The notes under the pieces: generated by a model
What the model was told of the DNA's origin: nothing
Seen by the model: the letters and a program-made list of their open reading frames with translations, nothing else
Databases searched by the model: none
In this document: in pieces, positions 9,794-19,043 of the stretch
Numbering within the stretch: position 1 is the stretch's first letter
How the letters are laid out: every line of letters begins with the position of its first letter
Source of the DNA: Xanthomonas sp. Leaf148
GTDB taxonomy: Bacteria > Pseudomonadota > Gammaproteobacteria > Xanthomonadales > Xanthomonadaceae
Length of the DNA: 64,000 bases
Direction of reading: 5' to 3'
Assembly: GCF_001423585.1 (NCBI RefSeq)
Contig: NZ_LMOP01000013.1
Coordinates: 66,921-130,920, forward strand
Program-made: the position numbers and the translations under genes

Positions 9794-10827
9794 GCAAGCG
9801 CGGCACCCGCACGCCGGGGTATTGGTACGACAATGCGCCGATACCGCTACCGGCGCGTCTATTGGCACCCATCTACGGCGCCGCCATCGCGCTGCGGCGC
9901 GGCCTGTACCGCCGCGGCTGGCGCAAGCGGCATGGCGTGCCGGTGCCGGTGATCGTGGTCGGCAACGTCACTGCCGGTGGCACCGGCAAGACCCCGCTGA
10001 CCATCGCGCTGGTGTCCAAGCTGCAAGAAGCCGGCTGGACCCCCGGCGTCGCCAGCCGCGGCTATGGCCGCGATGATTCCGGCACGGCCCGGTGGGTCGA
10101 TGCGGACACGGCAGTCGCACTTGGCGGCGACGAGCCTGTGTTGATCGCCTGGAAGACCGGCGCACGCGTGCGCGTGGATAGCGACCGTGTCGCCGCCGCG
10201 CGTGCACTGGTCGAGGCGGGGTGCGACATCATCGTCTGCGATGACGGGTTACAGCATTACCGGCTGGCACGCGACGTGGAAATCGAAGTGGTCGATGGAC
10301 AGCGCCGCTATGGCAATGGCCGCCTGCTACCGGCCGGACCGCTACGCGAACCGGCCGCGCGCGCGCACGATTGCGACTTCCGCGTGGTCAATCTCGGGCA
10401 GGCCAGCGCCACCACAGCGCCACAAACAATGGACGACGCCGGTTTCGGCGAATGGCAGATGCGCCTGAGCATCGACAGCGTGCAGCCAATGGACGGCAAA
10501 CGGGCGCAACCGCTCAGCATGCTAGCCGGCCAGCGCGTGCACGCCGTAGCCGGTATCGCGCACCCGGAGCGCTTTTTTGCCATGTTGCGCGCCCGCGGTA
10601 TCGGCGTCGTCCCACATGCCTTTCCTGATCATCATGTGTATCGCGCTGCAGATTTCAGTTTCGGTAGCCGCCTGCCAGTGTTGATGACCGAAAAGGATGC
10701 GGTGAAGTGCCGGCCGTTCGCCGACGAGTGGCTGTATAGCGTGCCGCTCAAGGCGGAGTTGCCGGCTGCGTTCTGGGTGAGTCTGCTGGATCGGCTGGAC
10801 AAGTTGGCCAGCCGGCAGGGCGTTTGA
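9790..10827 (+). CDS. lpxK: Tetraacyldisaccharide 4'-kinase LpxK
   Basis: 345 residues. It shows the family P-loop [11 protein letters not shown] (about 59-69), the RGYGRDD segment and DDGLQHYRL. LpxK adds the 4'-phosphate to the lipid A disaccharide at the inner membrane. The ATG overlaps the msbA stop (ATGA), so translation is probably coupled. The C-terminal MTEKDAVKC segment is typical of the family. A repeat-bearing gap of about 460 bases follows. Confidence 0.95.
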   Translation: MSKRGTRTPGYWYDNAPIPLPARLLAPIYGAAIALRRGLYRRGWRKRHGVPVPVIVVGNVTAGGTGKTPLTIALVSKLQEAGWTPGVASRGYGRDDSGTARWVDADTAVALGGDEPVLIAWKTGARVRVDSDRVAAARALVEAGCDIIVCDDGLQHYRLARDVEIEVVDGQRRYGNGRLLPAGPLREPAARAHDCDFRVVNLGQASATTAPQTMDDAGFGEWQMRLSIDSVQPMDGKRAQPLSMLAGQRVHAVAGIAHPERFFAMLRARGIGVVPHAFPDHHVYRAADFSFGSRLPVLMTEKDAVKCRPFADEWLYSVPLKAELPAAFWVSLLDRLDKLASRQGV

Positions 10828-11291
10828 TCTTGGCGGTGTGTCGTGCGGCGCTCGCTGCGGATGCAGGAGCGGTTGCGCGTCGCCCCTGGGGTTCGCCCGA
10901 TGACCAATGCCGCTTCAGACCGGGCAGCGATGGGCGTGCTGAGACACTGCGCAGGTACGCGCCGCGCGTGGAGCGGCTAACAACACGATGCGAGCAGGCG
11001 TCAGGTGGGCACGGGGCGCGCGCTCAGAACCGCACTGTACGCGTGGGACCAGTCACACCGGGCACCGGCACGCGTCGGCCTGGCGCTGAGCGCAGGCGTG
11101 GTGTTCGCCGCTGCTGTTCCAGCACGAGGGCTGCATCCTTGCGCGGCCGCACCAGCGACAGTGGCTGGCGCCATGCTGTGCTGTAGCCGTCGCAGCGCGG
11201 CAGTTTTCGCCGGCGCTGCTGATGCAAGAGTGCGATACATGCTAGACCGTCCCGCCGTTCCAACAATCCTTGCTGCCGAGAGCGCAACCAC
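10828..11291. other. Intergenic region lpxK-kdsB
   Basis: 464 bases without a credible gene. The middle (10971-11118) is a divergent copy of the dispersed palindromic repeat. The remainder shows no clear promoter or terminator to the eye, although kdsB needs a promoter here if it is not read through from lpxK. Confidence 0.5.
10971..11118. repeat. Dispersed palindromic element, copy 2
   Basis: Left end GAGCGGCTAACAACACG, then GAGCAGGCGTCAGGTGGG; the right end GTGTTCGCCGCTGCTGTT is the degenerate complement. The core ACTGTACGCGTGGGACCAG and the GGCACCGG box align with the other copies. Confidence 0.65.
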
Positions 11292-12071
11292 ATGACCAAC
11301 ACCCTGTCTGCCGATTTCGTCGTCGCCATTCCGGCGCGCTACGCGTCCACACGCCTGCCGGGCAAGCCGCTGCAGTTGATCGGCGATCGTCCAATGATTC
11401 AGCACGTGGCCGAGCGGGCGCTGTTGGCAGGCGCACGCGAGGTATGGGTCGCGACCGATGACGTGCGGATTTCAGACGCGATCGAGGGCGTACCCGGTGT
11501 GCACGTGGCGATGACCGGAAGCGACCATGTCTCCGGCACCGATCGCCTGGCCGAATGCGCGCGCATCGCCGGCTGGGACACCGACACCTGCGTGGTGAAT
11601 CTGCAAGGTGACGAACCGTTTGCGCCGGCTGCCGGCATTCGCGCGGTCGCCGAGCTGCTGCTGCGCTCCGGCGCGGAGATGGCTACGTTGGCCGCGCAGG
11701 TGGAGAACGCGCACGATCTGTTCGATCCGAATGTGGTCAAGCTGGTGCGCAGCGCGGGCGGGGATGCACTGTATTTCAGCCGTGCGCCGATTCCCTGGCA
11801 CCGCGACAGCTTCGCCAGTCAGCGCGACCGCTTGCCCGAGGAGGGGCAATGGCTGCGTCATATCGGCATCTACGCCTATCGCGCCGGGTTTCTGCAGCAG
11901 TTCGCAGCGATGCCACCCGGCCTGCTGGAGCGCATCGAATCGCTGGAACAGCTACGCGCGATGGAAGCCGGACATCGCATCGCCGTTGCGCTGACGCCCG
12001 AGCAATTTCCGCCGGGCATCGATACGCCGGACGATCTGGCACGTGCGCAAGCGCGGGTGGCATCGGCATGA
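11292..12071 (+). CDS. kdsB: 3-deoxy-manno-octulosonate cytidylyltransferase KdsB
   Basis: 259 residues. It shows the nucleotidyltransferase N-terminus [16 protein letters not shown], the VNLQGDEP motif, and YFSRAPIPW. KdsB activates Kdo with CTP to CMP-Kdo for the LPS inner core, in the cytoplasm. Its stop overlaps the next start (ATGA), beginning the kdsB-ptp-NHL-uvrC-pgsA run. Length matches the family. Confidence 0.95.
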   Translation: MTNTLSADFVVAIPARYASTRLPGKPLQLIGDRPMIQHVAERALLAGAREVWVATDDVRISDAIEGVPGVHVAMTGSDHVSGTDRLAECARIAGWDTDTCVVNLQGDEPFAPAAGIRAVAELLLRSGAEMATLAAQVENAHDLFDPNVVKLVRSAGGDALYFSRAPIPWHRDSFASQRDRLPEEGQWLRHIGIYAYRAGFLQQFAAMPPGLLERIESLEQLRAMEAGHRIAVALTPEQFPPGIDTPDDLARAQARVASA

Positions 12072-12532
12072 AGGTCTTGATCGTGTGCCTAGGCAATATC
12101 TGTCGTTCGCCGATGGGCGAGGGCGCCTTGCGCGCGCGGCTGGACGAGGCACGCGTGTCGCGCCGCATCGAGGTCGACTCGGCCGGTACCGGCGATTGGC
12201 ATGCCGGCGATCCGCCCGACCCGCGCGCCATCCGTTGCGCACGCGGACACGGCGTGGATATCTCCGGCCTGCGCGCACGGCAGGTGCGCGACGAGGATTT
12301 CGACCACTTCGATTGGCTGCTGTGCGCAGACGTCAACAATCTGCGCGATTTGCAGCGTCTGGCGCCATCAGCGCAACGCGACAAGGTCGCGCTGTGGTTG
12401 CCGTGGGCCGGCGTGGACGCGCGCGACGAGATCCCGGACCCGTATACCGGCGGCAGCAAGGATTTCGAGGACGTCTGGCAACTGGTCGATACCGCGGCGC
12501 GACAGACGGTCGCCAGACTCACCCGCGGCTAA
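12068..12532 (+). CDS. Low-molecular-weight protein-tyrosine phosphatase
   Basis: 154 residues. The P-loop CLGNICRSP (Cys7 to Arg13) at the N-terminus and the general-acid loop DPYTGG near residue 130 define the LMW-PTP family. It overlaps kdsB by four bases. Family members near exopolysaccharide genes (Wzb) dephosphorylate tyrosine kinases, but this copy sits beside kdsB, as I recall for P. aeruginosa, and its substrate cannot be inferred from the sequence. Confidence 0.9.
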   Translation: MKVLIVCLGNICRSPMGEGALRARLDEARVSRRIEVDSAGTGDWHAGDPPDPRAIRCARGHGVDISGLRARQVRDEDFDHFDWLLCADVNNLRDLQRLAPSAQRDKVALWLPWAGVDARDEIPDPYTGGSKDFEDVWQLVDTAARQTVARLTRG

Positions 12533-12555
12533 TCGCGCTTGGGCATAATTACCGC

Positions 12556-13974
12556 ATGACTGCCCAGCTCACCCAGGAACTGCCGGAATTTCCCACCTGG
12601 CTCAATGCCAGGCCATCCACCTTGCAGGAGCATCGCGGCCGCGCGCTCGTGCTGGCGTTCGTCAACGCCAGCTCGGTGTGGTGCGCCGAGCGTCTTGCCG
12701 AGCTTGCGCAATGGCAGGCGCGTAGCCCCGGGCGGCTGCAGGTGATCGTGGTGCAGGTGCCGCGTTTCGATAGCGAACGCCTGCCGCAACGCTCGCTCAA
12801 GCAACTGCGCGGGCATGGCGTCAGCGCGCCGATCCTGCTCGACAAGGACTGGGAAACCTGGCGCCGCTTCGGTATCGAATCCTGGCCCACGCTGGTGTTG
12901 CTGGATGCCTACGGCCGCGAACGCCAGCGCCTGGTGGGTGTCACCGCTGATCTGGACAAGGCGTTGGCCGCATTGTGCGAAGGCCAGCAACCGCCCTCCG
13001 ACGCCGACCTGCAAGGCATTGCAGAACGCGACCCCGAACAGCGGCTGGCGCTGCGCTTTCCGACCGGCCTGGCTGCCACCGAAGACCGTCTGTATATCGC
13101 CGATACCGGGCACCACCGCGTGCTGGAATGCACGCATGGCGGCCGGGTGCTGCGGCAATTCGGCCACGGCAATGCTGATCTCATCGATGGCGGTACCGGC
13201 GAAGCGGCCTTTCGTCGGCCGCAGGGTCTGGCGCTGGAGCGCGATCAGCTGTACGTCGCCGACACCGGCAATCACGCATTGCGTCGCATCAACCTGCGCA
13301 GCGGGCAGGTGGACACCTTGTGCGGCACCGGTCGCTCAGGCGAGCCGGTGGAAGGGCCGTTGGCCTTTGCCGGTGCGTCTGCACTGAACTATCCGCAAGG
13401 GCTGGCCATTGCCGACAACCAGGTGTTGATCGCCATGGCCGGCGACAACCGCATCTGGAGTTACGACCTGGGACGCGCTGCACTGAGCGCGCGTGCCGGC
13501 ACCGGCTCCCTTGAAATTCGCGACGGCAGCGGTCATCTAGCGGCCTTCGCGCAACCGGCAGGGTTGGCGGCGGTGCAACAGGTTGCCTACGTGTGCGATG
13601 GGTTGGGCTCCTCGATCCGCACCATGCAGCTGCGCGGCGATCTGGTGCAGACCTTGGTGGGCGGGCAGGGCATCTGGCAGTTCGGCGATGAAGACGGCCC
13701 CCGCGGCACCGCGCGCCTGCAATTCCCGCAAGCCATCGCACTGGGCGCCGACTCGCCGATGCTGTGGATTGCCGACACCGGTAACGGACGGCTGCGCTGC
13801 CTGCGTCTGGGCGGCGGCGAACTCACCACGGTCGAGCTGCCGCGACGTCTGCACGGCCCGGCCGGGCTGGCTGTCGCCGCCGGCGCAGTCTGGATTGCCG
13901 AAACCGATGCCCATGCCGTTTTGCGTTACGACCTTGCAAGCGGCGCACTGAGTGATGTTGCGATAGAAGAATGA
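12556..13974 (+). CDS. Thioredoxin-like / NHL-repeat protein (NHLRC2-like)
   Basis: 472 residues. The N-terminal 155 residues have a thioredoxin-like fold (SWPTLVLLDAYG around 120), followed by several NHL beta-propeller repeats (ADTGHHRVLE, VADTGNHALRRI, ADTGNGRLRCL), the architecture of NHLRC2. The position of the redox CxxC reads SSVWCAERL, with only one Cys, so a classical thiol-disulfide activity is doubtful. No signal peptide, so probably cytoplasmic. It starts 23 bases after the phosphatase and overlaps uvrC by four bases. Function unknown. Confidence 0.8.
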   Translation: MTAQLTQELPEFPTWLNARPSTLQEHRGRALVLAFVNASSVWCAERLAELAQWQARSPGRLQVIVVQVPRFDSERLPQRSLKQLRGHGVSAPILLDKDWETWRRFGIESWPTLVLLDAYGRERQRLVGVTADLDKALAALCEGQQPPSDADLQGIAERDPEQRLALRFPTGLAATEDRLYIADTGHHRVLECTHGGRVLRQFGHGNADLIDGGTGEAAFRRPQGLALERDQLYVADTGNHALRRINLRSGQVDTLCGTGRSGEPVEGPLAFAGASALNYPQGLAIADNQVLIAMAGDNRIWSYDLGRAALSARAGTGSLEIRDGSGHLAAFAQPAGLAAVQQVAYVCDGLGSSIRTMQLRGDLVQTLVGGQGIWQFGDEDGPRGTARLQFPQAIALGADSPMLWIADTGNGRLRCLRLGGGELTTVELPRRLHGPAGLAVAAGAVWIAETDAHAVLRYDLASGALSDVAIEE

Positions 13975-15827
13975 GCGCAAGGCCCCAAGCCGACTTCGAT
14001 GGAAAAGCGTTTGCTGCGCAACTGAGCACCGCGCCCGGCGTTTACCGCATGTATGCGAGCGACGACACCTTGCTGTACGTCGGCAAGGCCGGCGCGTTGC
14101 GTAAGCGTGTAGGCAGCTATTTCAACGGCACGCCAAAGAATGCGCGGCTGACCTCGATGCTGTCGCAGGTCGCGCGGATGGACGTCACCGTGACCCGCAG
14201 CGAGGCCGAAGCGCTGCTGCTGGAAAACCAGCTGATCAAATCCTTGTCGCCGCGCTACAACGTGTCGTTGCGCGACGACAAGAGTTATCCCTACGTCCTG
14301 CTGACGCGCGAAGACTGGCCGCGTATCGCGTTGCACCGCGGTCCGCGTGCGGTGCAGGGGCGTTATTTCGGCCCCTACACCGGCGTAACCGGCGTGCGCG
14401 AAACGCTGAGCCTGATGCACAAGCTGTTCAAGCTACGCAGTTGCGAAGACAGCGTGTTTCGCAACCGCTCGCGGCCGTGCCTGCAGTATCAGATCGGCCG
14501 TTGCAGCGGCCCGTGCGTGGATCTGGTGGCCGCACCCGATTACGCCGAATCGGTACGCCGCGCCACCATGTTTCTGGAAGGCAAGAGCGATCAGCTCGGC
14601 GAAGAGATCATGCAGTCGATGCAGCAAGCCAGCGAAGCGCTCGAATTCGAGCGCGCCGCGCGTCTGCGCGATTTGCTGTCGTCGCTGCGCGGTATGCAGA
14701 ACCGCCAGTACGTCGACGGCCGCGCCGCCGATCTGGATGTGTTGGCCTGCGCCACCCAGTCCAGTCAGGCCTGCGTGTTGCTGCTGAGCTTCCGCGACGG
14801 CCGCAATCTGGGCACGCGCTCGTTCTTTCCCAAGACCAACGGCGAAGACAGCGCGGACGAAATCCTGGCGGCGTTCGTCTCGCAGTACTACGCCGAACAT
14901 TCGCCGCCGCGCGAGATATTGCTGGATCGCGAAATTCCCGAGGCCGAACTGATCGAGGCTGCGCTCAGCACTGCCGCCGAGCACAAGGTGGCGCTGCGGT
15001 GGAACGTGCGCGGCGAGCGTGCCGGCTACCTGCTGCTGGCGACCCGCAACGCGCAGCTGACCTTGGTGACCGAACTCACCAGCCAGAGTGCGCAGCACGC
15101 GCGCAGCGAAGCCTTGCGCGAGATGCTGGGGCTGCCGGAGCAGGTCAAGCGCGTCGAGTGCTTCGATATCAGTCACACAATGGGCGAAGCCACAGTCGCC
15201 TCGTGCGTGGTGTTCGACGCCAGCGGCCCGGTGCGTGGCCAGTATCGCCGCTTCAATATTTCCGGCATCACGCCGGGCGACGATTACGCGGCAATGCGTC
15301 AGGCGATCGAACGGCGGTTTCGGCGTGCAGTGGAAGAAAACGGCGTCCTCCCCGATGTGCTGCTGATCGACGGCGGTGCCGGCCAGCTGGCGCAGGCGCA
15401 GGCCGCGTTGGCCGACCTTGGCGTGGAAAACGTCGTGCTGGTTGGCGTGGCCAAGGGCGAGGAGCGCAGGGCAGGGCACGAGGCGCTGATCATGGCCGAC
15501 GGCCGCGAACTGCGGCCAGGTGCCGCATCGCCGGCACTGCAATTCATCCAGCAGGTCCGTGACGAAGCGCACCGCTTTGCGATCACCGGCCATCGCGGGC
15601 GTCGCCAGAAAGCGCGCATGACCAGCAAGCTCGAGGATATCCCCGGCATCGGCCCACGCCGCCGCGCGAGCCTGCTCAAGCATTTCGGTGGCCTGGTCGG
15701 TCTCAAGGCGGCCGGCGAAGCCGAGATTGCGCGGGTGGACGGGGTCAATGCCGCACTTGCTGCGCGAATCTACGCTAACCTGCACGGGCTGGCGCTTCCC
15801 GATGCGGCAGGCGAGTCGAGTCCGTAA
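13971..15827 (+). CDS. uvrC: Excinuclease ABC subunit C
   Basis: 618 residues. N-terminal GIY-YIG nuclease (GVYRMY ... LLYVGKAGALRKRV), Cys-rich region (NRSRPCLQYQIGRCSGPC), UVR motif around 200-240, RNase H-like endonuclease domain (VECFDISHTMGE, LIDGGAGQL) and C-terminal helix-hairpin-helix (EDIPGIGPRRR). It makes both incisions in nucleotide excision repair. It overlaps the NHL gene (ATGA) and pgsA (TAATG). Confidence 0.97.
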   Translation: MSARPQADFDGKAFAAQLSTAPGVYRMYASDDTLLYVGKAGALRKRVGSYFNGTPKNARLTSMLSQVARMDVTVTRSEAEALLLENQLIKSLSPRYNVSLRDDKSYPYVLLTREDWPRIALHRGPRAVQGRYFGPYTGVTGVRETLSLMHKLFKLRSCEDSVFRNRSRPCLQYQIGRCSGPCVDLVAAPDYAESVRRATMFLEGKSDQLGEEIMQSMQQASEALEFERAARLRDLLSSLRGMQNRQYVDGRAADLDVLACATQSSQACVLLLSFRDGRNLGTRSFFPKTNGEDSADEILAAFVSQYYAEHSPPREILLDREIPEAELIEAALSTAAEHKVALRWNVRGERAGYLLLATRNAQLTLVTELTSQSAQHARSEALREMLGLPEQVKRVECFDISHTMGEATVASCVVFDASGPVRGQYRRFNISGITPGDDYAAMRQAIERRFRRAVEENGVLPDVLLIDGGAGQLAQAQAALADLGVENVVLVGVAKGEERRAGHEALIMADGRELRPGAASPALQFIQQVRDEAHRFAITGHRGRRQKARMTSKLEDIPGIGPRRRASLLKHFGGLVGLKAAGEAEIARVDGVNAALAARIYANLHGLALPDAAGESSP

Positions 15828-16459
15828 TGAAGTTGACCATCCCCACGTGGCTGACACTGCTGAGGATCCTGATGATCCCGGTGTTGGTCGTGGTGTTCTA
15901 CCTGCCATACACCTGGACGAACTTCGCTTCCGCCGGTGTGTTTGCGCTCGCCGCCATCACCGACTGGCTGGATGGCTGGGTCGCGCGGCGGTATCACCAG
16001 TATTCTGCGTTCGGCGCGTTCCTCGATCCGGTCGCCGACAAGTTGATGGTCGCAGTGGCATTGTTCCTGATCGTGCAGGGACATCCGACGCCGTGGATGG
16101 CGTTCTGGGCAGCTGTCATCGTGGGCCGCGAGATCGCAGTCTCCGCATTGCGTGAGTGGATGGCCGAGATCGGCCAGCGCGCCAAGGTGCGTGTGGCGAT
16201 GATCGGCAAGGTCAAGACCACGGCGCAGATGGTGGCGCTGCTTTGCCTGCTGTATTCGGTCACTCCTGGCCAGATGCCCACGCATGAAATCTGGCTAGGC
16301 AATCTGATCTTCCGCGCCGGCTATTGGACATTAGCGATCGCTGCACTGCTGACGTTGTGGTCGGGTTTTCAGTATCTGCAGGCGGCATGGCCAAGTCTGC
16401 GCGCGGACGAAAAAGCGGCAATCAGCAACAAGCCGAAAAAAATCGAAAGCAACAGTTGA
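15827..16459 (+). CDS. pgsA: CDP-diacylglycerol--glycerol-3-phosphate 3-phosphatidyltransferase
   Basis: 210 residues, multi-helix inner membrane protein. The CDP-alcohol phosphotransferase motif is complete: Asp46, Asp49-Gly50, Ala53-Arg54, Gly63, Asp67, Asp71. It makes phosphatidylglycerophosphate for PG and cardiolipin. uvrC-pgsA is a common pair, here joined by a TAATG overlap. The C-terminus is extended and Lys-rich. Its stop codon lies inside the -35 hexamer of the tRNA promoter. Confidence 0.95.
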   Translation: MKLTIPTWLTLLRILMIPVLVVVFYLPYTWTNFASAGVFALAAITDWLDGWVARRYHQYSAFGAFLDPVADKLMVAVALFLIVQGHPTPWMAFWAAVIVGREIAVSALREWMAEIGQRAKVRVAMIGKVKTTAQMVALLCLLYSVTPGQMPTHEIWLGNLIFRAGYWTLAIAALLTLWSGFQYLQAAWPSLRADEKAAISNKPKKIESNS

Positions 16460-16483
16460 CAGCTATCCTGTTCGCTGTAGAAT
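16456..16483 (+). promoter_or_regulatory. Sigma-70-type promoter of the tRNA cluster
   Basis: TTGACA (16456-16461), 16-base spacer, TAGAAT (16478-16483), 12 bases before the first tRNA-Gly. The -35 box is a perfect consensus and contains the TGA stop of pgsA (16457-16459). Confidence 0.8.
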
Positions 16484-16495
16484 TTCGCCTCCCAA

Positions 16496-16571
<76 letters not shown>

Positions 16572-16639
16572 GATTTAGACAAGGCCCCATGTCCGAGGTC
16601 TCGTTGTTTCAAGGCAGGACGCCTTGAGTTTGATGTTTC

Positions 16640-16713
16640 GGCCTGGTGGTAGAGTGGTTATGCAGCGGACTGCAAATCCGCGTACGCCGGTTCAATTCCG
16701 GCCCAGGCCTCCA
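16640..16713 (+). tRNA. tRNA-Cys (anticodon GCA)
   Basis: 74-base cloverleaf: acceptor GGCCTGG/CCAGGCC, anticodon stem GCGGA/TCCGC with loop CTGCAAA, T-loop TTCAATT, encoded CCA. It lies between the two tRNA-Gly copies, so all three are probably one transcript. Confidence 0.96.
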
Positions 16714-16793
16714 CATCGCATGCGTATGTTTCTTATCGGCAGCATTGATGGGGCTAGCGCAACGAAGTGACAAGCTGTACAATTTAGTTTCAT

Positions 16794-16869
<76 letters not shown>

Positions 16870-16874
16870 AATTC

Positions 16875-16908
16875 AAACCCCGGATATCTCGCGATATCCG
16901 GGGTTTTT
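16875..16908 (+). terminator. Rho-independent terminator of the tRNA cluster
   Basis: Perfect stem AAACCCCGGATATC / GATATCCGGGGTTT with a TCGC loop, followed by a run of T; six bases after the second tRNA-Gly. Confidence 0.92.
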
Positions 16909-17525
16909 ATTTGCCGCATCATCAAGAACGTTCTCGAATGATCAAACTGCCATTCATCTGAATTGGCAGCCAAGAAAATGTCTGCAGGACGGCAGAGCAC
17001 CTGTGCGTTTGCGTGGTAGGCGCCCGCGTATGCGCGGCATGCGGTGTCGGCACGCAGACGATCAGATACATACTTAGGCCCGTGCCAGGCTGAGGCCCGT
17101 GCGATCGCTATCTGGCAAGAACTGGCGAATCGAGATGATCGCAGATGCGCCACCGCCTCATTCAGCGGCAACTTCTCGGGAGCTGATCGCTACACAGCCA
17201 ACGTCTCACAGGCTGGGAATTCCTAGGAGCGCGAAAGCTGCCTGGCCAAGTCGGGGCGTATACGCCGACTGCTAGCAGTGCGACGCCTGCAAGAGCGTCT
17301 GGCGGGCAAGCGCCGCGATGGGAGCCGCGGACACGTTTCAGTGCATGAAGCAGGCCTCACCGCATGCTCGCGCACCCCAAACAACTGTTCGCGGGGCTGT
17401 GCTTGCGGAAGGCGACGTTGCTCGGAACAGGCTGACTGCACAGCAAGCAGCTCATCGCGGCGTGGCAGAGCCTATCGGACGACGACATATCATCGCGTCT
17501 GGTAGCAGATTTACTTGTCAGAGTG
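16909..17525. other. Intergenic region between the tRNA-Gly/Cys/Gly cluster and tRNA-Leu
   Basis: 617 bases. No credible gene: open frames on both strands have poor codon use and no family resemblance. It contains a near-palindrome around a perfect 12-base GGCGTATACGCC (17255-17266). Regions flanked by tRNA genes are common integration sites, but I see no integrase or direct repeat here. Confidence 0.5.
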
Positions 17526-17609
17526 TGCCCGGGGCGGGGGTCGAACCCGCATAGCCTTGCAGCTGAGGGATTTTAAGTCCCTTGCGTCTACCAATTTCGC
17601 CACCCGGGC
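17526..17609 (-). tRNA. tRNA-Leu (anticodon TAA)
   Basis: 84 bases on the minus strand with a long variable arm: acceptor GCCCGGG/CCCGGGC with discriminator A, D-arm GGTGGCGAAATTGGTAGACG, anticodon loop CTTAAAA, T-loop GTTCGACC. The CCA is not encoded (CAC follows), unlike the tRNA-Gly and tRNA-Cys genes nearby. Confidence 0.95.
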
Positions 17610-17750
17610 ATTGCGATAGCGTGCCTGATTGCGCGGCGATTGTGAATCTCCAAACGACGATCCTGCCGACGGCCCGAGACATGCCGCGTGCGCTATGCTG
17701 CCGCCGCAATACCGCGCGGCAATCGACCGCGCAAGATCCCAAGGAACTGC

Positions 17751-19043
17751 ATGTCCGGCAACACGCTTCTCCCCCTGCAGCAGGCACGCATTGCCGTCAT
17801 CGGGCTCGGCTATGTGGGCTTGCCGTTGGCCGTTGCGTTCGGCGAGCACCGCGACACCCTGGGCTTCGACATCGATACGCAGCGGGTCGCCCAACTGCAC
17901 GACGGTCACGATGCCACGCTGGAGTTGGACGCCGCCGAGTTGGCCGCGGCAACGCTGTTGCGCTACAGCGCAACAGCCACTGACCTGGCGAACTGCAGCA
18001 TCTTCATCGTCACTGTGCCGACCCCGATCGACAGCTTCGAGCAGCCGGACCTGGAGCCGTTGCGCAGCGCCACGGCACTGATTGCCGCCGCGCTCAAGCC
18101 CGGCGATCTGGTGATATACGAATCCACCGTGTATCCGGGCACCACCGAAGAGGTCTGCGTACCGCTGCTCGAAGCTAGCTCCGGTTTGCGCTTCAACCAA
18201 GACTTTTTCTGCGGCTACAGCCCCGAGCGCGTCAATCCGGGCGACCGTCAGCGGCGTCTGCGCGATATTCGCAAGATCACCTCCGGCTCGACGCCGCAGG
18301 CTGCCGACACAGTCGATGCGCTGTACGCCAGTATCATCACCGCAGGCACCTGGCGCGCGTCGTCGATGCGCGTGGCAGAAGCAGCCAAGGTGGTGGAAAA
18401 CATCCAGCGCGACGTCAATATCGCGCTGGTCAACGAGCTGGCGCTGATCTTCGACAAACTCGGAATCGACACGCTCGATGTGCTCGAAGCGGCCGGAACC
18501 AAGTGGAATTTTCTGCCGTTCCGGCCCGGTCTGGTCGGCGGCCACTGCATCGGGGTGGATCCGTATTACCTGATGCACAAATCCGAAAGCGTGGGGTACC
18601 ACCCGGACCTGATCCACACCGCGCGCCAGGTCAATAACCGTGTCGGCCGGCATGTCGCCGAGCGCGTCTGCGGCATGTTGGCGCTGCGCGGCGTAACGCC
18701 GGCACAAGCGCGGGTGTTGGTGCTGGGCGCCACCTTCAAGGAAAACTGCCCGGACTTGCGCAATAGCCGTGCGCTGGAATTGGTGCAGTTGCTGCAGGCG
18801 GCCGGCGTGCACGTCGATACCTGCGACCCGTGGGCAGACCCGGCCGAAGCCCTGCAGCATGGTGGCGTGCAGCTCTGCGAGTCGCCGGACGAGGGGACCT
18901 ACGATGCGGTCGTGCTGGCAGTCGCGCATGCGCAGTATCGCGACTACGACGTTGAGCGCATCGCCGCGCTCGGCAAGCCGGGCGCGGTGGTATACGACGT
19001 CAAGTCAGTGTGGCCGCGTGCGGCCGTCAGCGACCGCCTGTAG
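17751..19043 (+). CDS. tviB: UDP-N-acetyl-hexosamine 6-dehydrogenase, TviB/WbpO type
   Basis: 430 residues of the UDP-glucose/GDP-mannose dehydrogenase family. N-terminal Rossmann motif VIGLGYVGLP (about 17-26), TVPTPID, YESTVYPGTTEE, and the catalytic Cys in GGHCIGVDPYYL. The TviB/WbpO branch oxidises UDP-GlcNAc or UDP-GalNAc to the uronic acid for polysaccharides. AAGGA five bases before the ATG supports the start. No other polysaccharide genes are nearby, so its product must feed a distant cluster. Its last 17 bases overlap the convergent flavoprotein gene. Confidence 0.88.
   Translation: MSGNTLLPLQQARIAVIGLGYVGLPLAVAFGEHRDTLGFDIDTQRVAQLHDGHDATLELDAAELAAATLLRYSATATDLANCSIFIVTVPTPIDSFEQPDLEPLRSATALIAAALKPGDLVIYESTVYPGTTEEVCVPLLEASSGLRFNQDFFCGYSPERVNPGDRQRRLRDIRKITSGSTPQAADTVDALYASIITAGTWRASSMRVAEAAKVVENIQRDVNIALVNELALIFDKLGIDTLDVLEAAGTKWNFLPFRPGLVGGHCIGVDPYYLMHKSESVGYHPDLIHTARQVNNRVGRHVAERVCGMLALRGVTPAQARVLVLGATFKENCPDLRNSRALELVQLLQAAGVHVDTCDPWADPAEALQHGGVQLCESPDEGTYDAVVLAVAHAQYRDYDVERIAALGKPGAVVYDVKSVWPRAAVSDRL

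Noticed and set aside
7979-9868. 629-codon minus-strand frame
   Set aside because: Antisense shadow of msbA; no recognisable domain and no start signal.
16909-17525. Genomic island inserted at the tRNA genes
   Set aside because: No integrase, no direct repeat of the tRNA 3' end and no foreign gene in the interval.
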